In this document: one piece after another, positions 36,330-48,514 of the stretch
Position numbering within the stretch: the stretch's first letter is position 1
How the letters are laid out: every line of letters begins with the position of its first letter
Assembly: GCA_023525975.1 (NCBI GenBank)
Contig: CM042035.1
Location: 27,557,001 to 27,621,000, forward strand
Source: Smallanthus sonchifolius
Lineage: Eukaryota; Streptophyta; Magnoliopsida; Asterales; Asteraceae
Reading direction: 5' to 3'
DNA length: 64,000 bases
Translations under genes and position numbers: made by a program
Notes under the pieces: generated by a model
What the model saw: only the letters and a program-made list of their open reading frames with translations
Told to the model about the DNA's origin: nothing
The model's database searches: none

Positions 36330-36448
36330 GGGGTTGCAACACGAGGACTTCCCAGGGGTCACCCATCCTAGTACTACTCTCGCCCTAGCACGCTTAACAG
36401 CAGAGTTCTGATGTGATCCGGTGATTTAGTGCTGGTATGATCGCAACC
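36330..36448 (-). rRNA. 5S rRNA: 5S rRNA copy 72
   Basis: Type E; gccctagc beside box A, acagcagag, gatgtgatcc. Unit is 464 bp. Pentamer position 5. Confidence 0.92.
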
Positions 36449-36838
36449 GAATTAACTCCTTCATTCTTTTACTTTATCCCTTCCACACCGGACTCATTTT
36501 TACTTGCATGCTCCTCTTGCGTGCGCGTTCCGCCTTACGTCAACACGCGCGTCTCCCGCTGGCGAGCGTTTAGTCCTTATACTTCCTTGTACAAAACATA
36601 GTCCCACGCTCACCCGGGGCGTAAAAATAATTGACTAGTATATGAAGACACACGCGTTCCACCGGACGTCTAAAGGTGCGTCACCCGCGATCGGGCGTTC
36701 CCCGACACGCGACCCGCTTGCCCGCGTCTTTACGTATCTTGACACTTTTTTGACAAAAAACTCGTTACACCCACGCCCGCTTGCATATCAATCAACGGTT
36801 GACGTTGTATAGAGTAAAAAAAATCATAACTTAAAAAA

Positions 36839-36958
36839 GGGGTTGCAACACGAGGACTTCCCAGGGGGTCACCCATCTTAGTACTACTCTCGCCCAAGCA
36901 CGCTTAACTGCGGAGTTCTGATGAGATCCGGGGCTTTAGTGCTAGTATGATCGCAACC
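36839..36958 (-). rRNA. 5S rRNA: 5S rRNA copy 73
   Basis: Type D; cttagtac and ccggggctt. Partner of copy 68. Confidence 0.92.
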
Positions 36959-37349
36959 GAAATAACTCCTTCATTCTATTACTTTATCTCCTTCCACAAC
37001 GGACTCATTTTTACTTGCATTCTCGTCTTGCGTGCGCGTTCCGCCTTACGTCAACACGCGCGTCACTTGCTGGCGAGCGTTTAGTTCTTATACTTCCTTG
37101 TACAAAACATAGTCACACGCTCACCCGGGGCGTAAAAATAATTGACTAGTATATGAAGACACACGCGATCCACCCTACGTCTAAACATGCGTCACCCGCG
37201 ATCGGGTTTTCCGCGACACATGACCTGCGCGCCCGAGTCTTTAAGTACGTTGACCGTTTTTTGACAAAAACTCGTTACGCCCACGCTTGCTTACATAATA
37301 ATCAACTGGTGACGTTGTCTAGAGTAAAAAAAAATCATGACTTAAAAAA

Positions 37350-37468
37350 GGGGTTGCAACACGAGGACTTCCCAGGGGTCACCCATCCTAATACTACTCT
37401 CGCCCAAGCACGCTTAACAGCGGAGTTCTGATGGGATCCGGTGATTTAGTGCCGGTATGAACGCAACC
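37350..37468 (-). rRNA. 5S rRNA: 5S rRNA copy 74
   Basis: Type E with C78T and A16G; tgaacgc at 7-10. Partner of copy 69. Confidence 0.92.
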
Positions 37469-37859
37469 GAATTAACTCCTTCATTCTATTACTTTATCCC
37501 CTTCCACACCGGACTCATTTTTACTTGCATGCCCCTCTTGCGTGCGCGTTCCGCCGTACGTCAACACGCGCGTCACCCGCTGGCGAGCGTTTAGTTCTTA
37601 TATTTCCTTGTACAAAACATAGTCCCACGCTCTCCCGGGGCGTAAAAATAATTGACTAGTATATGAAGACACACGCGTTCCACCGGACGTCTAAACGTGC
37701 GTCACCCGCGATCGGGCGTTACCCGACACGCGACCCGCGCGCCCGAGTCTTTACGTACGTTGACACTTTTTTTGTCAAAAACTCGTTACGCCCACGCCCG
37801 CTTGCATAATAATCAACGGTTGACGTTGTATAGAGTAAAAAAAATCATAACTTAAAAAA

Positions 37860-37979
37860 GGGGTTGCAACACGAAGACTTCCCAGGAGGTCACCCATCCT
37901 AGTAATAATCTCGCCCAAGCACGCTTAACTGCGGAGTTCTGATGGGATCCGGTGCTTTAGTGCTAGTATGATCGCAACC
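37860..37979 (-). rRNA. 5S rRNA: 5S rRNA copy 75
   Basis: Like copy 70 (CCTCC in box C, G75T only), with taataatc at the intermediate element. Confidence 0.92.
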
Positions 37980-38373
37980 GAAATAACTCCTTCATTCTAT
38001 TACTTTATCTCCTTCCACAACGGACTCATTTTTACTTGCATTCTCGTCTTGCGTGCGCGTTCCGCCTTACGTCAACACGCGCGTCACTTGCTGGCGAGCG
38101 TTTAGTTCTTATACTTCCTTGTACAAAACATAGTCACACGCTCACTCGGGGCGTAAAAATAATTGACTAGTAGATGAAGACACACGCGATCCACCCTACG
38201 TCTAAACATGCGTCACCCGCGATCGGGCATTCCGCGACACATGACCTGCGCGCCCGAGTCTTTAAGTACGTTGACCGTTTTTTGACAAAAACTCGTTACG
38301 CCCACGCCTGCTTACATAATAATCAACGGGTGACGTTGTATAGGGTAAAGAAAAAAAATCATAACTTAAAAAA

Positions 38374-38492
38374 GGGGTTGCAACACGAGGACTTCCCAGG
38401 GGACACCCATCCTAGTACTACTTTTGCCCAAGCACGCTTAACAGCGGAGTTCTGATGGGATCCGGTGATTTAGTGCTGGTATGATCGCAACC
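38374..38492 (-). rRNA. 5S rRNA: 5S rRNA copy 76
   Basis: Like copy 71 (A90T, cttttgccc) but box A keeps C57. Confidence 0.92.
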
Positions 38493-38639
38493 GAATTAAC
38501 TCCTTCATTTTATTACTTTATCCCCTTCCACAACATACTCATTTTTACTTGCATTCTCGTCTTGCGCGCGCGTTCCGCCTTACGTCAACATGCGCGTCAC
38601 TCGCTGGCGAGCGTTTAGTTCTTATACTTCCTTGTACAA

Positions 38640-38665
38640 AACATAGTCACACGCGTTCTACCCGT
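38640..38665. other. 46 bp spacer deletion junction, copy 2
   Basis: Same junction as 36130-36155, 2508 bp further on; carried along by duplication of the pentamer. Confidence 0.85.
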
Positions 38666-38838
38666 CGTCTAAACATGCGTCACCCGCAATCGGGCGTTCC
38701 GCGACAAATGACCTGCGCGCCCGAGTCTTTAAGTACGTTGACCGTTTTTTGACAAAAACTCGTTACGCTCACGCCCGCTTACATAATAATCAACGGGTGA
38801 CGTTGTATAGAGTAAAAAAAAAATCATAACTTAAAAAA

Positions 38839-38957
38839 GGGGTTGCAACACGAGGACTTCCCAGGGGTCACCCATCTTAGTACTACTCTCGCCCTAGCAC
38901 GCTTAACAGCAGAGTTCTGATGTGATCCGGTGATTTAGTGCTGGTATGATCGCAACC
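38839..38957 (-). rRNA. 5S rRNA: 5S rRNA copy 77
   Basis: Like copy 72 plus cttagtac; unit is 465 bp. Confidence 0.92.
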
Positions 38958-39346
38958 GAATTAACTCCTTCATTCTTTTACTTTATCCCTTCCACACCGG
39001 ACTCATTTTTACTTGCATGCTCCTCTTGCGTGCGCGTTCCGCCTTACGTCAACACGCGCGTCTCCCGCTGGCGAGCGTTTAGTCCTTATACTTCCTTGTA
39101 CAAAACATAGTCCCACGCTCACCCGGGGCGTAAAAATAATTGACTAGTATATGAAGACACACGCGTTCCACCGGACGTCTAAAGGTGCGTCACCCGCGAT
39201 CGGGCGTTCCCCGACACGCGACCCGCTTGCCCGCGTCTTTACGTATCTTGACACTTTTTTGACAAAAACTCGTTACACCCACGCCCGCTTGCATATCAAT
39301 CAACGGTTGACGTTGTATAGAGTAAAAAAAATCATAACTTAAAAAA

Positions 39347-39466
39347 GGGGTTGCAACACGAGGACTTTCCAGGGGGTCACCCATCTTAGTACTACTCTCG
39401 CCCAAGCACGCTTAACTCTGGAGTTCTGATGAGATCCGGGGCTTTAGTGCTAGTATGATCGCAACC
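39347..39466 (-). rRNA. 5S rRNA: 5S rRNA copy 78
   Basis: Type D; aactctgg, ccggggctt, actttcc. Partner of copies 68 and 73. Confidence 0.92.
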
Positions 39467-39858
39467 GAAATAACTCCTTCATTCTATTACTTTATCTCCT
39501 TCCACAACGGACTCATTTTTTCTTGCATTCTCGTCTTGCGTGCGCGTTCCGCCTTACGTCAACACGCGCGTCACTTGCTGGCGAGCGTTTAGTTCTTATA
39601 CTTCCTTGTACAAAACATAGTCACACGCTCACCCGGGGAGTAAAAATAATTGACTAGTATATGAAGACACACGCGATCCACCCTACGTCTAAACATGCGT
39701 CACCCGCGATCGGGCTTTCCGCGACACATGACCTGCGCGCCCGAGTCTTTAAGTACGTTGACCGTTTTTTTGACAAAAACTCGTTACGCCCACGCTTGCT
39801 TACATAATAATCAACTGGTGACGTTTTCTAGAGTAAAAAAAAATCATGACTTAAAAAA

Positions 39859-39977
39859 GGGGTTGCAACACGAGGACTTCCCAGGGGTCACCCATCCTAA
39901 TACTACTCTCGCCCAAGCACGCTTAACAGCGGAGTTCTGATGGGATCCGGTGATTTAGTGCCGGTATGATCGCAACC
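39859..39977 (-). rRNA. 5S rRNA: 5S rRNA copy 79
   Basis: Type E with C78T and A16G; partner of copies 69 and 74, last clear unit of the pentamer. Confidence 0.92.
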
Positions 39978-40371
39978 GAATTAACTCCTTCATTCTATTA
40001 CTTTATCCCCTTCCACACCGGACTCATTTTTACTTGCATGCCCCTCTTGCGTGCGCGTTCCGCCTTACGTCAACACGCGCGTCACCCGCTGGCGAGCGTT
40101 TAGTTCTTATACTTCCTTGTATAAAACATAGTCCCACGCTCACCCGGGGAGTAAAAATAATTGACTAGTATATGAAGACACACGCGTTCCACCGGACGTC
40201 TAAACGTGCGTCACCCGCGATCGGGCATTCCGCGACACATGACCTGCGCGCCCGAGTCTTTAAGTACGTTGACCGTTTTTTGACAAAAACTCGTTACGCC
40301 CACGCCTGCTTACATAATAATCAACGGGTGACGTTGTCTAGAGTAAAGAAAAAAAATCATAACTTAAAAAA

Positions 40372-40490
40372 GGGGTTGCAACACGAGGACTTCCCAGGGG
40401 TCACCCATCCTAGTACTACTCTCGCCCAAGCACGCTTAACAGCGGAGTTCTGATGGGATCCGGTGATTTAGTGCCGGTATGATCGCAACC
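40372..40490 (-). rRNA. 5S rRNA: 5S rRNA copy 80
   Basis: Type E with A16G. Its 3' flank has the gtaaagaaaaaaaatc variant seen at copies 71 and 76. Confidence 0.93.
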
Positions 40491-40881
40491 GAATTAACTC
40501 CTTCATTCTATTACTTTATCCCCTTCCACACCGGACTCATTTTTACTTGCATGCCCCTCTTGCGTGCGCGTTCCGCCTTACGTCAACACGCGCGTCACCC
40601 GCTGGCGAGCGTTTAGTTCTTATACTTCCTTGTACAAAACATAGTCCCACGCTCACCCGGGGAGTAAAAATAATTGACTATTATATGAAGACACACGCGT
40701 TCCACCGGACGTCTAAACGTGCGTCACCCGCGATCGGGCGTTCCCCGACACGCGACCCGCGCGCCCGAGTCATTACGTACGTTGACACTTTTTTGACAAA
40801 AACTCGTTACGCCCACGCCCGCTTGCATAATAATCAACGGTTGACGTTGTAGAGAGTAAAAAAAAATCATAACTTAAAAAA

Positions 40882-41001
40882 GGGGTTGCAACACGAGGAC
40901 TTCCCAGGGGATCACCCATCCTATTACTACTCTCGCCCAAGCACGCTTAACTGCGGAGTTCCGATGAGATCCGGTGCTTTAGTGCTGGTATGATCGCAAC
41001 C
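40882..41001 (-). rRNA. 5S rRNA: 5S rRNA copy 81
   Basis: Type D; ggggatcaccc, ctattactac, ttccgatgaga. Confidence 0.92.
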
Positions 41002-41392
41002 GAAATAACTACTTCATTCTATTACTTTATCCCCTTCTACACCGGACTAATTTTTACTTGCATGCCCCTCTTGCGTGCGCGTTCCGCCTTACGTCAACAC
41101 GCGCGTCACCCGCTGGCGAGCGTTTAGTTCTTATACTTTCTTGTACAAAACATAGTCCCACGCTCACCCGGGGCGTAAAAATAATTGACTATTATATGAA
41201 GACACACGTGTTCCACCGGACGTCTAAACGTGCGTCACCCGCGATCGGGCGTTCCCCGACACGCGACCCGCGCGCCCGAGTCTTTACGTACGTTAACACT
41301 TTTTTGACAAAAACTCGTTACGCCCACGCCCGCTTACATAATAATCAACGGGTGACGTTGTATAGAGTAAAATAAAATCATAATTTAAAAAA

Positions 41393-41511
41393 GGGGTTGC
41401 ACCACGAGGACTTCCCAAGGGTCACCCATCCTAGTACTACTCTCACCCAAGCACGCTTAACAGCGGAGTTCTGATGGGATCCGGTGATTTAGTGCTGGTA
41501 TGATCGCAACC
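41393..41511 (-). rRNA. 5S rRNA: 5S rRNA copy 82
   Basis: Type E; C67T; gcaccacg near the 3' end. Confidence 0.92.
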
Positions 41512-41902
41512 GAATTAACTCCTTCATTCTATTACTTTATCCCCTTCCACACCGGACTCATTTTTACTTGCATGCTCCTTTTGCGTGCGCGTTCCGCCTT
41601 ACGTCAACATGCGCGTTACCCGCTGGCGAGCGTTTAGTTCTTATACTTCCTTGTACAAAACATAGTCCCACGCTCACCCGGGGCGTAAAAATAATTGACT
41701 AGTATATGACCACACACGCGTTCCACCGTACGTCTAAACGTGCGTCACCCGCGATAGGGCGTTCCCCGACACGCGACCCGCGCGCCCGAGTCTTTACGTA
41801 TGTTGACACGTTTTTGACAAAAACTCGTTACGCCCACGCCCGCATGCATAATAATCAACGGTTGACGTTGTATAGAGTAAAAAAAATCATAACTTAAAAA
41901 AT

Positions 41903-42020
41903 GGGTTGCAACACAAGGACTTCCCAGGGGTCACCCATCCTAGTACTACTCTCGCCCAAGCACGCTTAACTGCGGAGTTCTGATGAGATCCGGTGCTTTA
42001 GTGCTCGTATGATCGCAACC
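41903..42020 (-). rRNA. 5S rRNA: 5S rRNA copy 83
   Basis: Type D with 4C, boxes intact; gctcgtatg near the 5' end. Confidence 0.93.
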
Positions 42021-42414
42021 GAAATAACTCCTTCATTCTATTACTTTATCTCCTTCCACAACGGACTCATTTTTACTTGCATTCTCGTCTTGCGTGCGCT
42101 TTCCGCCTTACGTCAACACGCGCGTCACTTGCTGGCGAGCGTTTAGTTCTTATACTTCCTTGTACAAAACATAGTCACACGCTCACCCGGGGCGTAAAAA
42201 TAATTGACTAGTATATGAAGACACACGCGATCCACCCTACGTCTAAACATGCGTCACCCGCGATCAGGCATTCCGCGACACATGACCTGCGCGCCCGAGT
42301 CTTTAAGTACGTTGACCGTTTTTTGACAAAAACTCGTTACGCCCACGCCTGCTTACATAATAATCAACGGGTGACGTTGTCTAGAGTAAAGAAAAAAAAT
42401 CATAACTTAAAAAA

Positions 42415-42533
42415 GGGGTTGCAACACGAGGACTTCCCAGGGGTCACCCATCCTAGTACTACTCTCGCTCAAGCACGCTTAACAACGGAGTTCTGATGGG
42501 ATCCGGTGATTTAGTGCCGGTATGATCGCAAGC
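42415..42533 (-). rRNA. 5S rRNA: 5S rRNA copy 84
   Basis: Type E; A16G, acaacgg, cgctcaag; second base C instead of G (gcaagcg), breaking a helix I pair. Confidence 0.91.
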
Positions 42534-42923
42534 GAATTAACTCCTTCATTCTATTACTTTATCCCCTTCTACACCGGACTAATTTTTACTTGCATGCCCC
42601 TCTTGCGTGCGCGTTCCGCCTTACGTCAACACGCGCGTCACCCGCCGGCGAGCGTTTAGTTCTTATACTTCCTTGTACAAAACATAGTCCCACGCTCACC
42701 CGGGGCGTAAAAATAATTGACTATTATATGAAGACACACGTGTTCCACCGGACGTCTAAACGTGCGTCACCCGCGATCGGGCGTTCCCCGACACGCGACC
42801 CGCGCGCCCGAGTCTTTACGTACGTTGAAACTTTTTTGACAAAAACTCGTTACGCCCACTCTCGCTTGCATAATAATCAACGGTTGACGTTGTATAGAGT
42901 AAAAAAAAGCATAACTTAAAAAA

Positions 42924-43043
42924 GGGGTTGCAACACGAGGACTTCCCAGGGGGTCACCCATCCTAGTACTACTCTCGCCCAAGCACGCTAAACTGCGGAG
43001 TTCTGATGAGATCCGGTGCTTTAGTGTTGGTATGATCGCAACC
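42924..43043 (-). rRNA. 5S rRNA: 5S rRNA copy 85
   Basis: Type D; box A change (gctaaactg); gtgttgg. Confidence 0.92.
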
Positions 43044-43433
43044 GAAATAACTACTTCATTCTATTACTTTATCTCCTTCCACAACGGACTCATTTTTACT
43101 TGCATTCTCGTCTTGCGCGCCCGTTCCGCCTTACGTCCACATGCGCGTCACTCGCTGGCGAGCGTTTAGTTCTTATACTTCCTTGTACAAAACATAGTCT
43201 CACGCTCACCCGGGGCGTAAAAATAATTGACTAGTATATGAAGACACACGCGTTCCACCCGACGTATAAACATGCGTCACCCGCGATCGGGCGTTCCGCG
43301 ACACACGACCCGCGCGCCCGAGTCTTTACGTACGTTGATAGTTTTTTGACAAAAACTCGTTACGCCCACGCCATCTTGCATAATAATCAACGGTTGACGT
43401 TGTATAGAGTAAAAAAAATCATAATTTAAAAAA

Positions 43434-43553
43434 GGGGTTGCAACACGAGGACTTCCCAGGGGGTCACCCATCTTAGTACTACTCTCGCCTAAGCATGCCT
43501 AACTGCGGAGTTCTAATGGGATCCGGTGCTTTTGTGCTGGTATGATCGCAACC
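43434..43553 (-). rRNA. 5S rRNA: 5S rRNA copy 86
   Basis: Box A altered twice (gcatgcctaac), cgcctaag, cttagtac, gcttttgtgc. Heptamer position 1. Confidence 0.91.
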
Positions 43554-43644
43554 GAAATAACTCCTTCATTCTATTACTTTATACCCTTCCACAACGGACT
43601 CATTTTTACTTGCATTCTCGTCTTGCGTGCACGTTCTGCCTTAC

Positions 43645-43665
43645 GTCAACACGCGCGTCCGGGGC
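43645..43665. other. 63 bp spacer deletion junction, copy 1
   Basis: acacgcgcgtc is joined directly to cggggcgtaaaa, removing the cactcgct...gctcacc stretch. The unit is 447 bp. Confidence 0.88.
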
Positions 43666-43882
43666 GTAAAAATAATTGACTAGTATATGAAGACACATGC
43701 GTTTCACCCAACGTCTAAACATGCGTCACCCGCGATCGGGTGTTCCGCGACACATGACCCGCGCGCCCGAGTCTTTATGTACGTTGACCTTTTTTTGACA
43801 AAAACTCGTTACGCCCACGGCCGCTTGCATTTTAATCAACGGGTGACGTTGTATAGTGTAAAAAAATCATAACTTAAAAAAC

Positions 43883-44000
43883 GGGTTGCAACACGAGGAC
43901 TTCCCGGTGGTCACCCATCCTAGTACTACTCTCGCCTAAGCACGCCTAACTACGGAGTTCTGATGGTATCCGGTGCTTTAGTGCTGGTATGATCGCAACC
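43883..44000 (-). rRNA. 5S rRNA: 5S rRNA copy 87
   Basis: C49T; cacgcctaac in box A, cccggtggtc after box C, gatggtatcc. Three terminal C. Confidence 0.9.
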
Positions 44001-44389
44001 GAAATAACTCCTTCATTCAATTACTTTATCCCCTTCCACACCGGACTCATTTTTACTTGCATGCTCCTCAAGAACGTGCATTCCGCCTTACGTCAACACG
44101 CGCGTCACCCGTTTGTGAGCGTTTAGTTCTTATACTTCCTTGTACAAAACATAGTCACACGCTCACCCGGGGAGTAAAAATAATTGACTAGTATATGAAG
44201 ACACACGCGTTTCACCCGACGTCTAAACGTGCGTCACCCGCGATCGGGCGTTCCCCGACACGCGAGCCGCGCGCCCGAGTCTTTACGTACGTTGACCGTT
44301 TTTTGACAAAAACTCGTTACGCCCACGCCCGCTTACATAATAATCAACGGGTGACGTTGTATAGAGTAAAAAAATCAAAATTTAAAAAA

Positions 44390-44508
44390 GGGGTTGCAAT
44401 ACGAGAATTTCCCAGGGGTCACCCATCCTAGTACTACTCTCGCCCAAGCACGCTTAACAGAGGAGTTCTGATGGTATTCGGTGATTTAGTGCTAGTATGA
44501 TCGCAACC
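44390..44508 (-). rRNA. 5S rRNA: 5S rRNA copy 88
   Basis: Boxes intact except acagagg; gcaatacgagaattt changes the 3' stem; gtattcgg; G25T. Confidence 0.91.
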
Positions 44509-44898
44509 GAATTAACTCCTTCATTCTATTACTTTATCCCCTTCCACACCGGACTCATTTTTACTTGCATGCTCCTTTTGCGTGCGCGTTCCGCCTTACG
44601 TCAACACGCGCGTCAACCGCTAGCGAGCGATTAGTTCTTATACTTCCTTGTACAAAACATAGTCTCACGCTCACCCGGGGCGTAAAAATAATTGACTAGT
44701 ATATGAAGACACACGCGTTCCACCGGACGTCTAAACGTGCGTCACCCGCGATCGGGCGTTCCCCGACACGCGACCCGCGCGCTCGAGTCTTTACGTACGT
44801 TGATAGTTTTTTGACAAAAACTCGTTACGCCCACGCCCTCTTGCATAACAATCAACGGTTGACGTTGTATAGAGTAAAAAAAATAATAACTTAAAAAA

Positions 44899-45017
44899 GG
44901 GTTGCAACACGAGGACTTCCCAGGGGGTCACCCATCCTACTACTACTCTCGCACAAGCACGCTTAACTACGGAGTTCTAATGGGATCCGGTGCTTTTGTG
45001 CTGGTATGATCGCAACC
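44899..45017 (-). rRNA. 5S rRNA: 5S rRNA copy 89
   Basis: C49T; cctactac; gcacaag beside box A; gcttttgtgc. Confidence 0.91.
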
Positions 45018-45407
45018 GAAATAACTCTTTCATTCTATTACTTTATACCCTTCCACAACGGACTCATTTTTACTTGCATTCTCGTCTTGCGCGCACGTTC
45101 TGCCTTATGTCAACACGCGCGTCACTCGCTGACGAGCGTTTAGTTCTTATACTTCCTTGTACAAAACATAGTCACACGCTCACCCGGGGCGTAAAAATAA
45201 TTGACTAGTATATGAAGACACACGCGTTCCACCCGACGTCTAAACATGCGTCACCCGCGATTGGGCGTTCCGCGACACATGACCCGCGCGCCCGAGTCTT
45301 TAAGTACGTTGACCGTTTTTTGACAAAAACTCGTTACACCCACGCCCGCTTACATAATAATCAACGGGTGACGTTGTATAGAGTAAAAAAAATCATAACT
45401 TAAAAAA

Positions 45408-45527
45408 GGGGTTGCAACACGAGGACTTCTCAGGGGGTCACCCATCCTAGTAATACTCTCGCCCAAGCCCGCTTAACTGCGGAGTTCTGATGGGATCCGG
45501 TGCTTTAGTGCTGGTATGATCGCAGCC
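45408..45527 (-). rRNA. 5S rRNA: 5S rRNA copy 90
   Basis: Type A; helix I T3C (gcagcc), a mismatch with the 3' strand; cttctcag. Confidence 0.92.
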
Positions 45528-45911
45528 GAAATAACTCCTTCATTCTTTTACTTTATCCCCTTCCACACCGGACTCATTTACTTGCATGCTCGTCTTGCGC
45601 GCGCGTTCCGCCTTACGTCAACACGCGCGCCGCTGGCGAGCGTTTAGTTCTTATACTTTCTTGTACAAAACATAGTCCCACGCTCACCCGGGGCATAAAA
45701 ATAATTGACTAGTATATGAAGACACACGCGTTCCACCCGATGTCTAAACGTGCGTCACCCGCAATCGGGCGTTCCCCGACACGTGACCCGCGCGCTCGAG
45801 TCTTTAAGTACGTTGACCTTTTTTTGACAAAAACTCGTTACGTTCACGCCCGCTTGCATAATAATCAACGGGTGACGTTGTATAGTGTAAAAAAAATCAT
45901 AACTTTAAAAT

Positions 45912-46031
45912 GGGGTTGCAACACGAGGACTTCCCAAGGGGTCACCCATTCTAGTACAACTTTCACCCAAGCAAGCTTAGCTGTGGAGTTCTGATGGGAT
46001 CCGGTGCTTTAGTGCTGGTATGATCGCAACC
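45912..46031 (-). rRNA. 5S rRNA: 5S rRNA copy 91, damaged box A
   Basis: Box A reads AGCTAAGCTTGCTTG with C49T-type change beside it (gcaagcttagctgtgg), and the intermediate element is altered (acaactttcaccc). Probably inactive. Unit 504 bp because of a short spacer deletion near 45628. Confidence 0.9.
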
Positions 46032-46420
46032 GAAATAACTCTTTCATTCTATTACTTTTTCCACTTCCACACCGGACTCATTTTTACTTGCATTCTCCTC
46101 TTGCGCGCGCGTTCCGCCTTTAGTTAACACGCGCGTCACCCGCTGATGAGCGTTTAGTTCTCATACTTCCTTGTACAAAACATAGTCCCATGCTCAAACG
46201 GGGCGTAAAAATAATTGACTAGTATATGAAGACACACGCGTTCCACCCGACGTCTAAACGTGCGTCACCCGTGATCGCGCTTTCCCCGACACATTACCCG
46301 TGCGCCCGAGTCTTTACGTACTTTGACCGTTTTTTGACAAAAACTCGTTACGCCAACGCCCGCTTGCATCATTATCAACGGGTGACGTTGTATAGAGTAA
46401 AAAAATCATAACTTAAAAAA

Positions 46421-46539
46421 GGGGTTGCAACACGGGGACTTCCTGGGGGTCACCAATCCTAGTACTACTCACGCCCAAGCACGCTTAATTGTGGAGTTCT
46501 GATGGGATCCGGTGATTTAGTGCTGGTATGATCGCAACC
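46421..46539 (-). rRNA. 5S rRNA: 5S rRNA copy 92
   Basis: G85T in box C (caccaatcc), ctcacgccc, aattgtgg, cacgggg. Heptamer position 7. Confidence 0.91.
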
Positions 46540-46929
46540 GAATTACCTCCTTCATTCTATTACTTTACCCCATTCCACACCAGACTCATTTTTACTTGCA
46601 TTCTCCTTTTGCGTGCGCGTTCCGCCTTACGTCAACACGCGCGTCACCCGCTGGCGAGCGTTTAGTTCTTATACTTCCTTGTACAAAACATAGTCTCACG
46701 CTCACCCGGGGCGTAAAAATAATTGACTAGTATATGAAGACACACGCGTTCCACCCGACGTATAAACATGCGTCACCCGCGATCGGGCGTTCCGCGACAC
46801 ATGACCCGCGCGCCCGAGTCTTTACGTACGTTGATAGTTTTTTGACAAAAACTCGTTACGCCCACGCCCTCTTGCATAATATTCAACGGTTGACGTTGTA
46901 TAGAGTAAAAAAAATCATAACTTAAAAAA

Positions 46930-47049
46930 GGGGTTGCAACACGAGGACTTCCCAGGGGGTCACCCATCTTAGTACTACTCTCGCCTAAGCATACTTAACT
47001 GCGGAGTTCTAATGGGATCCGGTGCTTTTGTGCTGGCATGATCGCAACC
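46930..47049 (-). rRNA. 5S rRNA: 5S rRNA copy 93
   Basis: Heptamer partner of copy 86 with gcatactta in box A and ctggcatg near the 5' end. Confidence 0.91.
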
Positions 47050-47140
47050 GAAATAACTCCTTCATTCTATTACTTTATACCCTTCCACAACGGACTCATT
47101 TTTACTTACATTCTCGTCTTGCGTGCACGTTCTGCCTTAC

Positions 47141-47161
47141 GTCAACACGCGCGTCCGGGGC
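47141..47161. other. 63 bp spacer deletion junction, copy 2
   Basis: Same gcgcgtc/cggggcg junction as at 43645-43665, carried by the heptamer duplication. Confidence 0.88.
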
Positions 47162-47378
47162 GTAAAAATAATTGACTAGTATATGAAGACACACGCGTTT
47201 CACCCGACGTCTAAACATGCGTCACCCGCGATCGGGTGTTCCGCGACACATGACCCGCGCGCCCGAGTCTTTATGTACGTTGACCTTTTTTTGACAAAAA
47301 CTCGTTACGCCCACGGCCGCTTGCATTTTAATCAACGGGTGACGTTGTATAGTGTAAAAAAATCATAACTTAAAAAAC

Positions 47379-47496
47379 GGGTTGCAACACGAGGACTTCC
47401 CGGTGGTCACCCATCCTAGTACTACTCTCGCCTAAGCACGCTTAACTACGGAGTTCTGATGGTATCCGGTGCTTTAGTGCTGGTATGATCGCAACC
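47379..47496 (-). rRNA. 5S rRNA: 5S rRNA copy 94
   Basis: Partner of copy 87 but with box A cacgcttaac restored; C49T, cccggtggtc. Confidence 0.91.
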
Positions 47497-47886
47497 GAAA
47501 TAACTCCTTCATTCAATTACTTTATCCCCTTCCACACCGGACTCATTTTTACCTACATGCTCCTCTTGAACGTGCGTTCCGCCTTACGTCAACACGCGCG
47601 TCACCCGTTTGCGAGCGTTTAGTTCTTATACTTCCTTGTACAAAACATAGTCACACGCTCACCCGGGGCGTAAAAATAATTGACTAGTATATGAAGACAC
47701 ACGCGTTTCACCCGACGTCTAAACGTGCGTCACCCGCGATCGGGCGTTCCCCGACACGCGAGCCGCGCGCCCGAGTCTTTACGTACGTTGACCGTTTTTT
47801 GACAAAAACTCGTTACGCCCACGCCCGCTTACATAATAATCAACGGGTGACGTTGTATAGAGTAAAAAAAATCAAAATTTAAAAAA

Positions 47887-48005
47887 GGGGTTGCAATACG
47901 AGAATTTCCCAGGGGTCACCCATCCTAGTACTACTCTCGCCCAAGCACGCTTAACAGAGGAGTTCTGATGGTATTCGGTGATTTAGTGCTAGTATGATCG
48001 CAACC
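47887..48005 (-). rRNA. 5S rRNA: 5S rRNA copy 95
   Basis: Identical in markers to copy 88 (gcaatacgagaattt, acagagg, gtattcgg). Confidence 0.91.
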
Positions 48006-48395
48006 GAATTAACTCCTTCATTCTATTACTTTATCCCCTTCCACACCGGACTCATTTTTACTTGCATGCTCCTTTTGCGTGCGCGTTCCGCCTTACGTCA
48101 ACACGCGCGTCAACCGCTAGCGAGCGATTAGTTCTTATACTTCCTTGTACAAAACATAGTCTCACGCTCACCCGGGGCGTAAAAATAATTGACTAGTATA
48201 TGAAGACACACGCGTTCCACCGGACGTCTAAACGTGCGTCACCCGCGATCGGGCGTTCCCCGACACGCGACCCGCGCGCCCGAGTCTTTACGTACGTTGA
48301 TAGTTTTTTGACAAAAACTCGTTACGCCCACGCCCTCTTGCATAACAGTCAACGGTTGACGTTGTATAGAGTAAAAAAAATAATAACTTAAAAAA

Positions 48396-48514
48396 GGGTT
48401 GCAACACGAGGACTTCCCAGGGGGTCACCCATCCTACTACTACTTTCGCACAAGCACGCTTAACTACGGAGTTCTAATGGGATCCGGTGCTTTTGTGCTG
48501 GTATGATCGCAACC
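48396..48514 (-). rRNA. 5S rRNA: 5S rRNA copy 96
   Basis: Partner of copy 89 with one more change (actttcgcac). Confidence 0.91.

Larger units (their letters stand above)
34331..40000. repeat. Pentameric higher-order repeat, 2508 bp, two copies plus partial third
   Basis: Copies 34331-36838 and 36839-39346, with a partial third from 39347. Markers recurring at 2507-2509 bp: gtctagagtaaaa, aggaggtcaccc, gggtaaagaaaaaaaatc, ggggacaccc with cttttgccc, gccctagc, and a 46 bp spacer deletion. Confidence 0.88.
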
